Source of the DNA: Gluconacetobacter johannae
GTDB taxonomy: Bacteria > Pseudomonadota > Alphaproteobacteria > Acetobacterales > Acetobacteraceae
Reading direction: 5' to 3'
DNA: 64,000 nucleotides
Assembly (NCBI RefSeq): GCF_025994435.1
Contig: NZ_BAQK01000008.1
Location: forward strand, 1-64,000
Positions 17,497 through 26,380 of the stretch are shown here, piece by piece. The notes beneath the pieces were generated by a model. The model had not been told where the DNA came from. It worked only from the letters and a program-made list of their open reading frames with translations, and ran no database searches. The stretch's first letter is position 1. Each line of letters begins with the position of its first letter. Both the position numbers and the translations under genes were made by a program.

Positions 17497-18926
17497 GCTT
17501 CGGGTCCGTATCCCAGGATGGCCTTGATTTCCAGGAAGTCGGTCAGGCCGTACTCGCCGCATTCGCGTCCGTTGCCCGACTGCTTGTAGCCGCCGAACGG
17601 GGCGGCGACGGTCCAGGCGGCGCCGTTGATGTTCACATTGCCCGCCCGCAGGCGCCGGGCCACCGACCGGGCGCGGGCCAGGTCGCCGGACTGCACATAG
17701 GCCGCCAGCCCGTAGGGGGTGTCGTTGGCGATGGCGATGGCGTCTTCTTCGTCGTCGTAGGCGATGATCGACAGGACGGGGCCGAAGATTTCCTCGCGCG
17801 CGATGGTCATGGCGGGGGTGACGTTGCCGAAGATGGTCGGGCGCACGTAATAGCCGACCGGCAACCCCTCGGGCCGGCCGGGGCCGCCGGCGACCAGGGT
17901 CGCGCCCTCGTCGAGGCCGGTCTGGATCAGGGCCTGGATCTTGGCGAACTGCACGTCGCTGACCACCGGGCCCAGGCGCGTGCCGGGGGCGTCCGGCGGG
18001 CCGACGACGAAGGGCGCCGCGGCCTCGGCGGCGATGGCCATCGCCTCGGCCATCCGCGCGCGGGGCACCAGCATGCGGGTGGGGGCGTCGCAGGACTGGC
18101 CGGAATTGCCGAAGCAGCCCGCCACCCCGCGCCGCACCGCGTCAGTGAAATCGGCGTCGGGCAAGATGATGTTGGGCGATTTGCCGCCCAGTTCCTGATG
18201 CACGCGCTTGACGGTGTCGGCGGCCAGGCGGGCCACGATGGTGCCGGCGCGGGTCGAGCCGGTGAAGGACACCATCTCGATATCCTTGTGGCGCGCGATG
18301 GCCTCGCCCACCTCCGGCCCGTCGCCGTTCACCAGGTTGTAGACGCCAGGCGGCACCCCGGCCTCGTCCAGGATCTCGGTGAAGACCAGGCCGCTCAGCG
18401 GCGCGATCTCGCTGGGTTTCAGCACCATGGTGCATCCGGCCGCCAGCGCCGGCCCGACCTTGCAGGCGATCTGGTTCATCGGCCAGTTCCAGGGCGTAAT
18501 CAGCCCGACCACGCCCACCGGTTCGCGGGTGATGAGCATGTCGTCCACCTGCTGGTCGAACGTGAAGTCGCGCAGGGCGCGGACCATCTGTTCCAGATGC
18601 GCCATGCCGGCCCAGGCCTGCGCGTCGCGGGCGAAGGGCAGGGGCGCCCCCATTTCCTGCGAGATCGCGGACGCCATGTCGTCCATGCGGCGGCGATAGA
18701 CGGTCAGGATCCGTTCCAGCAGGTCGATCCGCTCGGCGCGGGTCGAGACCGACCATGTTGCGAATGCCCGGCGCGCGGCGGCCACGGCCAGGTCGACATC
18801 CGCGGCGCTGCCCAGCGCGATGGTGGCGCACGGGGCCTCGGTCGCCGGATTGATGACGTCGATCGTCCGGGGAACGGTCGGATCGACCCATTTTCCGTCG
18901 ATGTACATCTGCAGGGCGTGGGCCAT
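17493..18926 (-). CDS. NAD(P)-dependent aldehyde dehydrogenase
   Basis: 477-residue aldehyde dehydrogenase superfamily enzyme. Visible motifs are TPWNWPMNQ (cofactor site), KPSEIAPLSG, FTGSTRAG, the general base Glu in ELGGKSPN, the catalytic Cys in GNSGQSCDAPTR and EEIFGPVL. All key residues are intact. It is the first gene of a two-gene operon with the PuuB-like oxidase, consistent with oxidising the aldehyde released by that enzyme. Confidence 0.88.
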   Translation of the reverse strand: MAHALQMYIDGKWVDPTVPRTIDVINPATEAPCATIALGSAADVDLAVAAARRAFATWSVSTRAERIDLLERILTVYRRRMDDMASAISQEMGAPLPFARDAQAWAGMAHLEQMVRALRDFTFDQQVDDMLITREPVGVVGLITPWNWPMNQIACKVGPALAAGCTMVLKPSEIAPLSGLVFTEILDEAGVPPGVYNLVNGDGPEVGEAIARHKDIEMVSFTGSTRAGTIVARLAADTVKRVHQELGGKSPNIILPDADFTDAVRRGVAGCFGNSGQSCDAPTRMLVPRARMAEAMAIAAEAAAPFVVGPPDAPGTRLGPVVSDVQFAKIQALIQTGLDEGATLVAGGPGRPEGLPVGYYVRPTIFGNVTPAMTIAREEIFGPVLSIIAYDDEEDAIAIANDTPYGLAAYVQSGDLARARSVARRLRAGNVNINGAAWTVAAPFGGYKQSGNGRECGEYGLTDFLEIKAILGYGPEA

Positions 18927-19008
18927 CGGGGTCTCCGGTCAGGCGGGGCCTACCGTCACGAAGTCGCGTGGCAACCGCAGGCTCCCGGTGGGTATATGCG
19001 CCAGGCCG

Positions 19009-20046
19009 TCAGGCCTGGGACTGGCTTTGCGCGGGCGCGGGGGGCGGGGGCGGTTCCATGGGCGGCCAGAAGGCCTGGGCGATCTCGCCCTGGACATGCC
19101 GCAGTTCGCGCTGCACCCAGTCGAGAAATTCATGCAGGCCGCGCAGGATGATGTCCTTGACCGTCTGTTCGGCCAGGGTGGCGCGCAGTTCCTCGATCCG
19201 TTCGGCCGCTGCGTACCCGTGCTTCAGCCCGTAATCGGTGCGGAGGTGCCCGACCGCCCAGTGCAACTGGCGCAGGCAGGTGGACAGCGAACGGGGAAAG
19301 CCGTCATTTTTCAGCAGGAAGCCCGCGACGGCGCCGGGCGTCATCTCGCCCGACACGACGCGGCGGAAGGCATGATAGGCCGCAGCCGAGCGCAGCACGG
19401 CGGTCCACTGGCCGATATCGACCTCGGACCCCACGCCGGCGACGCTGGGCAGCAGGGTGTGGTATTTGATGTCGATCAGCCGCGTGATCTGGTCGCCCCG
19501 TTCCAGGTTGCGCCCGATGAGGTAGAACAGCCAGGCCTGGTCGCGATAGAACGTGCCTTCGGTAATGCCGTGATGGGTCTGGCATTCCTGTTTCAGCCGG
19601 GCGCACAGTGCCGACAGGTTGGACGAGCGGATGTCCGTGGCGCTCAGCGCCCGGACGGTGTTGGTGAAGATATTGAGCTGCGTCCACATCTCGGTCGAGA
19701 TCAGGGGCCGCAGCGCGCGCGCGTTTTCCCGCGCCGCGTGGGCGATCGAGGCGATGGAATTGGGGTTTTCGCGGTCGGTGACATAGAAGCCGACCACGCT
19801 TTCCTCGGTCGCGTCCGCGTGGCGTGCGAAGAACCGGTCTTCGTCGGCATTGATCTGGATGATCGACTGCCAGCCGTTCATGGTGCTGCCCGACCGGACA
19901 AAGGTCTCGGTCACGTCGATCAGGCGCGCGAGGTTTTCGATCCGCTCCATGTAACGCGCCAGCCAGATGGTGCATTCGGCATAGCGCGACAGCAGGATGG
20001 GCATGGTCCCGTCGGCGGGCGGGGCATCGACGATGATCGGGTTCAT
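19009..20046 (-). CDS. alpha-E domain protein (DUF403)
   Basis: 345-residue all-helical protein of the alpha-E family (COG2307). It opens with the conserved helix ILLSRYAECTIWLARYMERIEN and contains FYRDQAWLFYLIGRNLERGD, the repeat of the same helical motif with conserved R/E pairs. ATG 20046 overlaps the upstream ATP-grasp stop. Alpha-E proteins are always linked to the circularly permuted ATP-grasp family, either fused or adjacent, and probably support ligase action or substrate binding. The C-terminus is Pro/Gln-rich. Confidence 0.87.
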   Translation of the reverse strand: MNPIIVDAPPADGTMPILLSRYAECTIWLARYMERIENLARLIDVTETFVRSGSTMNGWQSIIQINADEDRFFARHADATEESVVGFYVTDRENPNSIASIAHAARENARALRPLISTEMWTQLNIFTNTVRALSATDIRSSNLSALCARLKQECQTHHGITEGTFYRDQAWLFYLIGRNLERGDQITRLIDIKYHTLLPSVAGVGSEVDIGQWTAVLRSAAAYHAFRRVVSGEMTPGAVAGFLLKNDGFPRSLSTCLRQLHWAVGHLRTDYGLKHGYAAAERIEELRATLAEQTVKDIILRGLHEFLDWVQRELRHVQGEIAQAFWPPMEPPPPPAPAQSQSQA

Positions 20047-21515
20047 GACGCCAGCACCCATGTGTCCTTCGACCCCCCGCCCTGCGAGGAATTGACCACC
20101 AGCGACCCCTTGCGTAGGGCCACGCGCGACAGCCCGCCCGGCAACACCCAGGTGGACCGGCCCGTCACCGCGAAGGGCCGCAGGTCCACATGCCGGGCCT
20201 CGACCCCCGCTTCGCACAGGGTGGGGCAGACCGACAGGCTGATGACCGGCTGGCTGATGTAATTGGACGGGTCGGCCAGCAGCTTGACGCGGAAATCGTC
20301 CAGTTCGGCCTGGGTCGCGTGCGGGCCGATAATCAGCCCGTATCCGCCGGATTCGCCGACCGGCTTGACCACCAGCCTGTCCAGGTTGGCCAGCGTGTAG
20401 GCCAGCCCTTCGGCCTCGGCGCAGATATGGGTGTCGACGTTCGACAGGATGGGTTCTTCCGACAGGTAGTAGCGGATGATGCGCGGCATGTAGGCGTAGA
20501 CCGCCTTGTCGTCGGCCACGCCGGTGCCGATGGCGTTGGCGATGGTCACGTTGCCGCGCCGGTAGGCGTCCACCAGGCCGGGTACGCCCAGCATGCTGTC
20601 GGGGTTGAAGACCTGGGGGTCGAGGAAATCGTCATTCAGGCGGCGATAGATCGAATGGACCGGGCGCAGCCCGGCGACCGTACGCATGTAGACGCGGCCG
20701 GATTCCACCACCAGGTCGCGCCCCTCGACCAGCGGCACGCCCATTTCGCGCGCCAGGAACACATGCTCGAAATAGGCCGAATTATAGATGCCGGGCGACA
20801 GCAGCACGACCTGCGGGTCGGTGACCCCCTGGGGGGCGACCTCGGCCAGGGCGTGCCGCAGGCGCAGGCCGTACTCGTCGACCGGCATGAGGTCCAGCCC
20901 CGCCGCCAGGTCCGGCATGACGCGCAGCATCATGTGCCGGTTCTCGATCACGTACGACACGCCGGACGGCGTGCGGGCGTTGTCTTCCAGCACCAGGAAC
21001 CGGCCGTCGCCGTCGCGCACGATGTCGGTGCCGTTGATATGGACGTAGACCCCGCCGGGCACGTCCAGCCCTTCCATCTCGGGCCGGTAGTTGGGGTTGC
21101 CCAGCACCAGTTCGGCCGGGATGATCCCGTCCTTCAGGATCCGCTTCTCGTGGTAGATGTCCCACAGGAAATGGTTGATGGCGGTGACCCGCTGCCGCAC
21201 CCCGCGTTCCACATGGTCCCACTCGGCGGCGGTCAGGACATGCGGGATCAGGTCGAAAGGCAGGATGCGGTCGATCGCGTCGCGGTCGGTATAGACGGTG
21301 AAGGTGATGCCCAGGTTGTACAGCTCGGCCTCGGCCGCGCCGGCGCGCTGGCGCAGTTCCGGCAGGTCGAAGTGCGACAGGCGCTCGCGCACCAGGGCCA
21401 GGCTGTCGGGCGGGGCGTCCTTGCGATTCATCAGCTCGCAGAAGAAATCCGGCGTGTCATAGGCGACGAACAAGCCGGCGCGCCGGGCCGTGTCCCGATC
21501 TATCAGGTCACTCAT
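20043..21515 (-). CDS. circularly permuted ATP-grasp protein (COG2308)
   Basis: 490-residue predicted COOH-NH2 ligase. ATP-grasp hallmarks in permuted order: the acidic metal-binding segment LEDNARTPSGVSYVIENR (176-193) comes first, and the Lys plus glycine-rich loop KPVGESGGYG (384-393) comes late. Both are intact, so an active ATP-dependent ligase is expected, probably forming amide bonds on a peptide. It forms a coupled pair with the alpha-E gene and is divergent from the transglutaminase/DUF2126 gene across 21516-21739. Confidence 0.87.
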   Translation of the reverse strand: MSDLIDRDTARRAGLFVAYDTPDFFCELMNRKDAPPDSLALVRERLSHFDLPELRQRAGAAEAELYNLGITFTVYTDRDAIDRILPFDLIPHVLTAAEWDHVERGVRQRVTAINHFLWDIYHEKRILKDGIIPAELVLGNPNYRPEMEGLDVPGGVYVHINGTDIVRDGDGRFLVLEDNARTPSGVSYVIENRHMMLRVMPDLAAGLDLMPVDEYGLRLRHALAEVAPQGVTDPQVVLLSPGIYNSAYFEHVFLAREMGVPLVEGRDLVVESGRVYMRTVAGLRPVHSIYRRLNDDFLDPQVFNPDSMLGVPGLVDAYRRGNVTIANAIGTGVADDKAVYAYMPRIIRYYLSEEPILSNVDTHICAEAEGLAYTLANLDRLVVKPVGESGGYGLIIGPHATQAELDDFRVKLLADPSNYISQPVISLSVCPTLCEAGVEARHVDLRPFAVTGRSTWVLPGGLSRVALRKGSLVVNSSQGGGSKDTWVLAS

Positions 21516-21739
21516 GTTCCTATGTCCCCCGTTCGGAACGGGGGATCAGGCGCGAAGGAGTCATGTCCACCCACCTGCTGGTCCGTTATTCTCTTGCAGC
21601 CAAGCAAGAAATCGTCTGCTCGCCAAGGCCCAATCCGATGCTGAATCGTGATGTCCGATTTTCCGGCCCACCCCCTGTTCGTCCGCGTGCCATGTGGGCT
21701 AGCGTCCTGCGGGCGGAACACTCATCTTAAGGCCGATGC
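21516..21739. promoter_or_regulatory. shared divergent promoter region of the amidoligase cluster
   Basis: 224 bases between the divergent ATP-grasp and transglutaminase/DUF2126 genes. It is less GC-rich than the flanks and must carry start signals for both operons. It contains the near-palindrome cttgcagccaagcaag around 21594. No consensus promoter could be assigned with confidence. Confidence 0.4.
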
Positions 21740-24700
21740 ATGACCCTGCACGTCGCGCTGACACATAGCACACGGTATCGTTACGATCGTCCGGTGGCCC
21801 TCGGTCCACAGACGGTCCGGCTGAGGCCCGCGCCCCACGCCCGTACCCCGATCGTGTCCTATGCGCTGCGGATCGAACCCAAGCCGCATTTCATCAACTG
21901 GATGCAGGACCCGTCGGGCAATTATCAGGCGCGAATCGTCTTTCCCGAACCGGTGACGCATTTCGACGTCACGGTGGATCTGGTGGCCGACATGGCCACG
22001 ATCAACCCGTTCGACTTCTTCCTCGAGCCCCAGGCCGAGCAGTGGCCGTTCGCCTACGACCCGGTGCTGGCCGGGGAACTGGCGCCCTACCGCACGCGCG
22101 AGACGCCCGGCCCGCTGTTGCAGGCGCTGCTGGACGGGGTCGACCGCACGCCGCGCCATACGGTGGACATGCTGGTGGCGCTGAACCAGCAGGTCCAGGC
22201 GCGCATCGCCTATGTCGTGCGGATGGAGCCGGGCGTCTGGACGCCCGAGGAAACGCTGGAAAGCGGCACCGGGTCATGCCGCGACAGCGCGTGGCTGCTG
22301 GTGCAGATCCTGCGGCATCTGGGCTTCGCGGCGCGCTTCGTGTCGGGCTATCTGATCCAGCTGGTCGCGGACCAGAAGCCGCTGACCGGCCCCGAAGGCC
22401 CGACCGAGGATTTCACCGACCTGCATGCCTGGGCCGAGGTCTACCTGCCCGGCGCGGGCTGGGTCGGGCTGGACGCGACGTCGGGCCTGCTGACCGGCGA
22501 AGGCCATATTCCCCTGGCCGCGACGCCGGAACCCGCGTCGGCCGCCGCGATTTCCGGCCTGGTCGGAAAATGCGAGACCGAATTCGATTTCGCCATGTCC
22601 GTCACCCGGCTCCTGGAAACGCCCCGGACCACCCGGCCCTACAGCGACGCGCAATGGCAGGCGATTCTGGCCGCCGGCCGCACGGTGGACGCCAGCCTGG
22701 ATGCCGGGGGCGTGGACCTGACGATGGGGGGCGAGCCCACCTTCATCGCCGCCGCCGACATGGACGCGGCGGAATGGAACACCGACGCGCTGGGCCCGAC
22801 CAAGCGCGCCTATGCCGGGCGGCTGCTGCGGCGGCTGATGCCGCTGTGGACCAAAGGGGCGGCGATCCAGCATGTGCTGGGCAAGCATTACCCCGGCGAG
22901 CAACTGCCGCGCTGGGCGCTGCTGTGCCACTGGCGCCGGGATGGCGAGCCGGTCTGGACCGATCCGTCGCTGCTGGCGTCGGATGACGATTCCGACACTG
23001 CGACCGAGGCCGATGCCGCCGCCTTCTGCCGCGCGCTGGCCGAGCGGTTGCAGGTCGATCCCGGACTGGTCAATCCGGCCTATGAGGACATCCATTACTA
23101 CCTGTGGCGCGAGCATCGCCTGCCGGCGAACGTGATCGTCGAGGATGCGAAGCTGCGCGACCCGCTGGAGCGCGACCGCCTGGCCCGCGTCTATGGGCAC
23201 GGGCTGAACGTTCCGGTGGGCAGCGTGCTGCCGCTGCGCGTGGTGGAGCGCGACGGCGTGCGGCGCTGGCAGTCCGGCCGCTGGTTCTTCCGCGGCGACC
23301 TGATGTTCCTGGTGCCGGGCGACGCGCCGGTGGGCTTCCGCCTGCCGCTGCAAAGCCTGCTGTGGGCCGACGAGGCCAGCATCGACCACGATATGGAGCG
23401 CGACCCCTTCGCGCCCCGCATGCCCCTGCCGCCCCATCCGGGGCTGGCCCGCCGCTCGGCCGGCCCGGCGACGAGCGCGCCGGAATGGGCCGGCCAGGGC
23501 GTGCCGGGCAGGGCGGCGCCGGGTGGCGTCGCCTCGGGCGGCGACATGCCGGCCCTGTCCGACCTGCCGGCCCTGCCGCCCTATCCGGGCGGGGGCGCGG
23601 GGCGGATGTCGCTGGACCAGGCGATACGCGGCCATCTGGTCGCCGTGGGGCAGGAGGAGCCAGAACTGGTCCGCACCGCCCTGGCGGTCGAGGCGCGGGG
23701 CGGCATCCTGCATGTGTTCTTCCCGCCGCTGTACGCCGTCGAGGACTGGCTGGACCTGTGCGCGGCGGTCGAGGACACGGCCCGCGCCTTCGGGCGCAAG
23801 GTGGTGCTGGAAGGCTACCAGCCGCCGCGCGACCCGCGCCTGCTGAATTTCTCGATCACGCCCGACCCGGGGGTGATCGAGGTCAACATCCACCCCGCCG
23901 CAAGCTGGGACGAGCATGTCACCCGCAGCGAGCAGTTGTACGACCAGGCGCGGCAGGTGGGGCTGATCGCCGAGAAATTCATGCTGGACGGCCGCCATGT
24001 CGGCACCGGCGGCGGCAACCATGTGGTCATGGGCGCCGCCCGCCCCGCCGACAGCCCGTTCCTGCGCCGGCCGGACCTGCTGAAGTCGCTGGTGGGGTTC
24101 TGGCACAACCACCCGTCGCTGTCCTATCTGTTCAGCGGCCTGTTCATCGGCCCGTCCTCGCAGCATCCCCGCGTGGACGAGGCTCGCGACGACAGCGTGG
24201 CGGAACTGGAAATCGCGTTTTCGCAGGTCCATCCCGACCGGCCGACGCCGCCCTGGCTGACCGACCGCCTGTTCCGCAACACCCTGGCGGACATGACGGG
24301 CAACACGCATCGCACCGAATTCTGCATCGACAAGCTCTATGCGCCGGAAAGCAGCACCGGGCGGCTGGGGCTGGTGGAATATCGCGCGTTCGAGATGCCG
24401 CCCCATCACCAGATGGCGGCGGCGCAGATGCTGCTGATGCGCGCGGCGGTGGCGGCGTTCTGGACGCAGCCCTACGAGCGGCGGCTGGTGCGCTGGGGCA
24501 CGCGCCTGCATGACGATTTCATGCTGCCGCACTATGTCCGGCAGGATTTCGACGACGCGCTGGCCGAACTGCGCGCGCTGGGCGCGCCGCTGGACCCCGG
24601 CTGGTTTGCGCCGCACATGGATTTCCGCTTCCCCGAAATCGGGTCGGTGTCCGTGCTGGGCATGACGCTGGACCTGCGTCAGGCGCTGGAGCCGTGGAAC

Positions 24701-25171
24701 ACCCTGGCCGAGGAGCCGGGGTCGGGCGGCACCGTGCGCTATGTCGACAGTTCGGCCGAACGGGTGCAGGCGCGGGTGACCGGCTGGGTGGACGAACGCT
24801 ACGTGCTGGCCTGCAACGGCGTCGCCGTGCCGCTGACGCGGACCGACCGCCAGGGCGAATATGTCGGCGGCGTCCGCTTCAAGGCCTGGAACCCGCCCAG
24901 CGCCCTGCACCCCACGGTGGGCGTGCAGTCGCCGCTGATCTTCGACATCTACGATAGCTGGACCGGGCGCAGCGTGGGCGGGTTGACGCATCATGTCGCC
25001 CATCCGGGCGGCCGCAATTACGAGACGCGGCCCGTCAACGCCAACGAGGCCGAGGCCCGGAGGCGCACGCGCTTCTTCCCGTTCGGCCATACCGTGGGCA
25101 CGATGGCCCCCCCGGTGCTGCGCCGGTCGCTGGAGCAGCCGCGCACGCTGGACCTGCGCCGCTTTTCCTGA
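21740..25171 (+). CDS. transglutaminase-like protease fused to DUF2126 putative amidoligase
   Basis: 1143-residue two-part protein. The N-terminal third is a transglutaminase-like domain with an intact triad: Cys180 (GSCRDSAW), His229 (LHAWAE) and Asp245 (LDATSG). From about residue 330 to the end it is DUF2126 (COG4196), a large domain annotated in Pfam as a putative amidoligase; recognisable segments are GGEPTFIAAADMD, PRWALLCHWRRDGEP, HVGTGGGNHVVMG and THRTEFCIDKLYAP. A Pro/Gly-rich linker lies near 560-620. Such fusions co-occur with permuted ATP-grasp and alpha-E genes. One half could make and the other cut isopeptide or peptide bonds. Confidence 0.88.
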   Translation: MTLHVALTHSTRYRYDRPVALGPQTVRLRPAPHARTPIVSYALRIEPKPHFINWMQDPSGNYQARIVFPEPVTHFDVTVDLVADMATINPFDFFLEPQAEQWPFAYDPVLAGELAPYRTRETPGPLLQALLDGVDRTPRHTVDMLVALNQQVQARIAYVVRMEPGVWTPEETLESGTGSCRDSAWLLVQILRHLGFAARFVSGYLIQLVADQKPLTGPEGPTEDFTDLHAWAEVYLPGAGWVGLDATSGLLTGEGHIPLAATPEPASAAAISGLVGKCETEFDFAMSVTRLLETPRTTRPYSDAQWQAILAAGRTVDASLDAGGVDLTMGGEPTFIAAADMDAAEWNTDALGPTKRAYAGRLLRRLMPLWTKGAAIQHVLGKHYPGEQLPRWALLCHWRRDGEPVWTDPSLLASDDDSDTATEADAAAFCRALAERLQVDPGLVNPAYEDIHYYLWREHRLPANVIVEDAKLRDPLERDRLARVYGHGLNVPVGSVLPLRVVERDGVRRWQSGRWFFRGDLMFLVPGDAPVGFRLPLQSLLWADEASIDHDMERDPFAPRMPLPPHPGLARRSAGPATSAPEWAGQGVPGRAAPGGVASGGDMPALSDLPALPPYPGGGAGRMSLDQAIRGHLVAVGQEEPELVRTALAVEARGGILHVFFPPLYAVEDWLDLCAAVEDTARAFGRKVVLEGYQPPRDPRLLNFSITPDPGVIEVNIHPAASWDEHVTRSEQLYDQARQVGLIAEKFMLDGRHVGTGGGNHVVMGAARPADSPFLRRPDLLKSLVGFWHNHPSLSYLFSGLFIGPSSQHPRVDEARDDSVAELEIAFSQVHPDRPTPPWLTDRLFRNTLADMTGNTHRTEFCIDKLYAPESSTGRLGLVEYRAFEMPPHHQMAAAQMLLMRAAVAAFWTQPYERRLVRWGTRLHDDFMLPHYVRQDFDDALAELRALGAPLDPGWFAPHMDFRFPEIGSVSVLGMTLDLRQALEPWNTLAEEPGSGGTVRYVDSSAERVQARVTGWVDERYVLACNGVAVPLTRTDRQGEYVGGVRFKAWNPPSALHPTVGVQSPLIFDIYDSWTGRSVGGLTHHVAHPGGRNYETRPVNANEAEARRRTRFFPFGHTVGTMAPPVLRRSLEQPRTLDLRRFS

Positions 25172-25237
25172 TGGGGAACGGCGGCCGCCACCCCGGCGTT
25201 AGTTCCCTTTTCGGGGATAACTGCCGGGGGGCGCATC

Positions 25238-26320
25238 GTGAAACTGTTTGCCTGTCAGTCCTGCAACCAGATCCTGTTTTTCGAGAACACGATGTGCGAG
25301 CGCTGCCATCATGTGCTCGGCTACCTGCCTGATTGCAACGACCTGACCGCGCTGGACCCCGTCGAGGACATCGAGGGGGCATGGCGTCCGCTGTCGGAGG
25401 CGGCCGGCGCTGACACGGTGCGGTTCTGCGCCAATGCGGAGCATGGGGTGTGCAACTGGCTGGTGCCGGACGGGGGTGACGCCTTCTGCGTGGCCTGCCG
25501 CCATAACCGGGTAATCCCCGACCTGTCGATCGACGGCAACGCCGAACGCTGGCGGCAACTGGAAACGGCCAAGCACCGGCTTTTCTATACCCTGCTGTGC
25601 CTGGACCTGCCCATGCGGACCCGCCAGGAAGACCCGCAGGGCGGGCTGGCCTTCGATTTCCTGGAAGATCCGACGGAGGGCGGCCGGGTGATGACCGGCC
25701 ATCAGGACGGCGTCGTCACCATCGCGGTGCGTGAGGCCGACGACGCCGCGCGCGAGATGATGCGCGTCGAGATGGGCGAGCACTATCGCACCCTGCTGGG
25801 CCATTTCCGGCACGAGATCGGCCATTATTACTGGAACGTCCTGGTCCGCGACGGCGGCCGGCTGGAGGATTGCCGCGCGGTGTTCGGCGACGACAGCCAG
25901 GACTACGTGGCGGCGTTGCAACACCATTACGAAGCCGGCCCCCCGCCGGGCTGGCAGGACGAATATGTCAGCGAATACGCCACCACCCACCCCTGGGAGG
26001 ACTTCGCCGAGACCTGGGCGCATTACATGCATATCGTCTCGACGCTGGAAACCGCGCAGGCGTACGGCCTGTCGGTGGGCGTGCGGATTTCCAGCGACCC
26101 GTCCTTTCAGCTCGCGGTCGATTTCAACCCCTATACGGTCGATTCGTTCGACCAGGTGGCGCGGGCGTGGCTGCCGCTGACCTATGCGGTGAACAGCCTC
26201 AACCGGTCGATGGGCCAGTCGGATTTCTACCCGTTCGTCCTGCCCGTTCCGGTGCTGCGGAAGCTGGCCTTCATCCACGCGCTGGTGCATCGGGCGCCGG
26301 CGCCCCAACGGGCGACCTAG
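25238..26320 (+). CDS. putative zinc metallopeptidase with N-terminal zinc ribbon
   Basis: 360-residue protein of the COG4307 type. An N-terminal zinc ribbon has cysteine pairs at 6/9 and 20/23 plus a further CxxC in the first 90 residues. The gluzincin motif HEIGHYYW has His192, Glu193 and His196, and EDFAETWAHYMH downstream supplies the likely third ligand. GTG start at 25238. Genes of this family travel with the alpha-E/ATP-grasp/transglutaminase set, as here, so it may process the product or a protein substrate of that system. Confidence 0.83.
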   Translation: MKLFACQSCNQILFFENTMCERCHHVLGYLPDCNDLTALDPVEDIEGAWRPLSEAAGADTVRFCANAEHGVCNWLVPDGGDAFCVACRHNRVIPDLSIDGNAERWRQLETAKHRLFYTLLCLDLPMRTRQEDPQGGLAFDFLEDPTEGGRVMTGHQDGVVTIAVREADDAAREMMRVEMGEHYRTLLGHFRHEIGHYYWNVLVRDGGRLEDCRAVFGDDSQDYVAALQHHYEAGPPPGWQDEYVSEYATTHPWEDFAETWAHYMHIVSTLETAQAYGLSVGVRISSDPSFQLAVDFNPYTVDSFDQVARAWLPLTYAVNSLNRSMGQSDFYPFVLPVPVLRKLAFIHALVHRAPAPQRAT

Positions 26321-26380
26321 CCGACGGCGCGGCGCAAGGCCGTTTACTGTTGACCGGCGTTCGCCCATACATCGGGCATC

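Noticed and set aside
22274..25090. 938-codon antisense frame within the transglutaminase/DUF2126 gene
   Set aside because: Same codon-bias shadow; no domain signatures, whereas the plus strand shows an intact catalytic triad.
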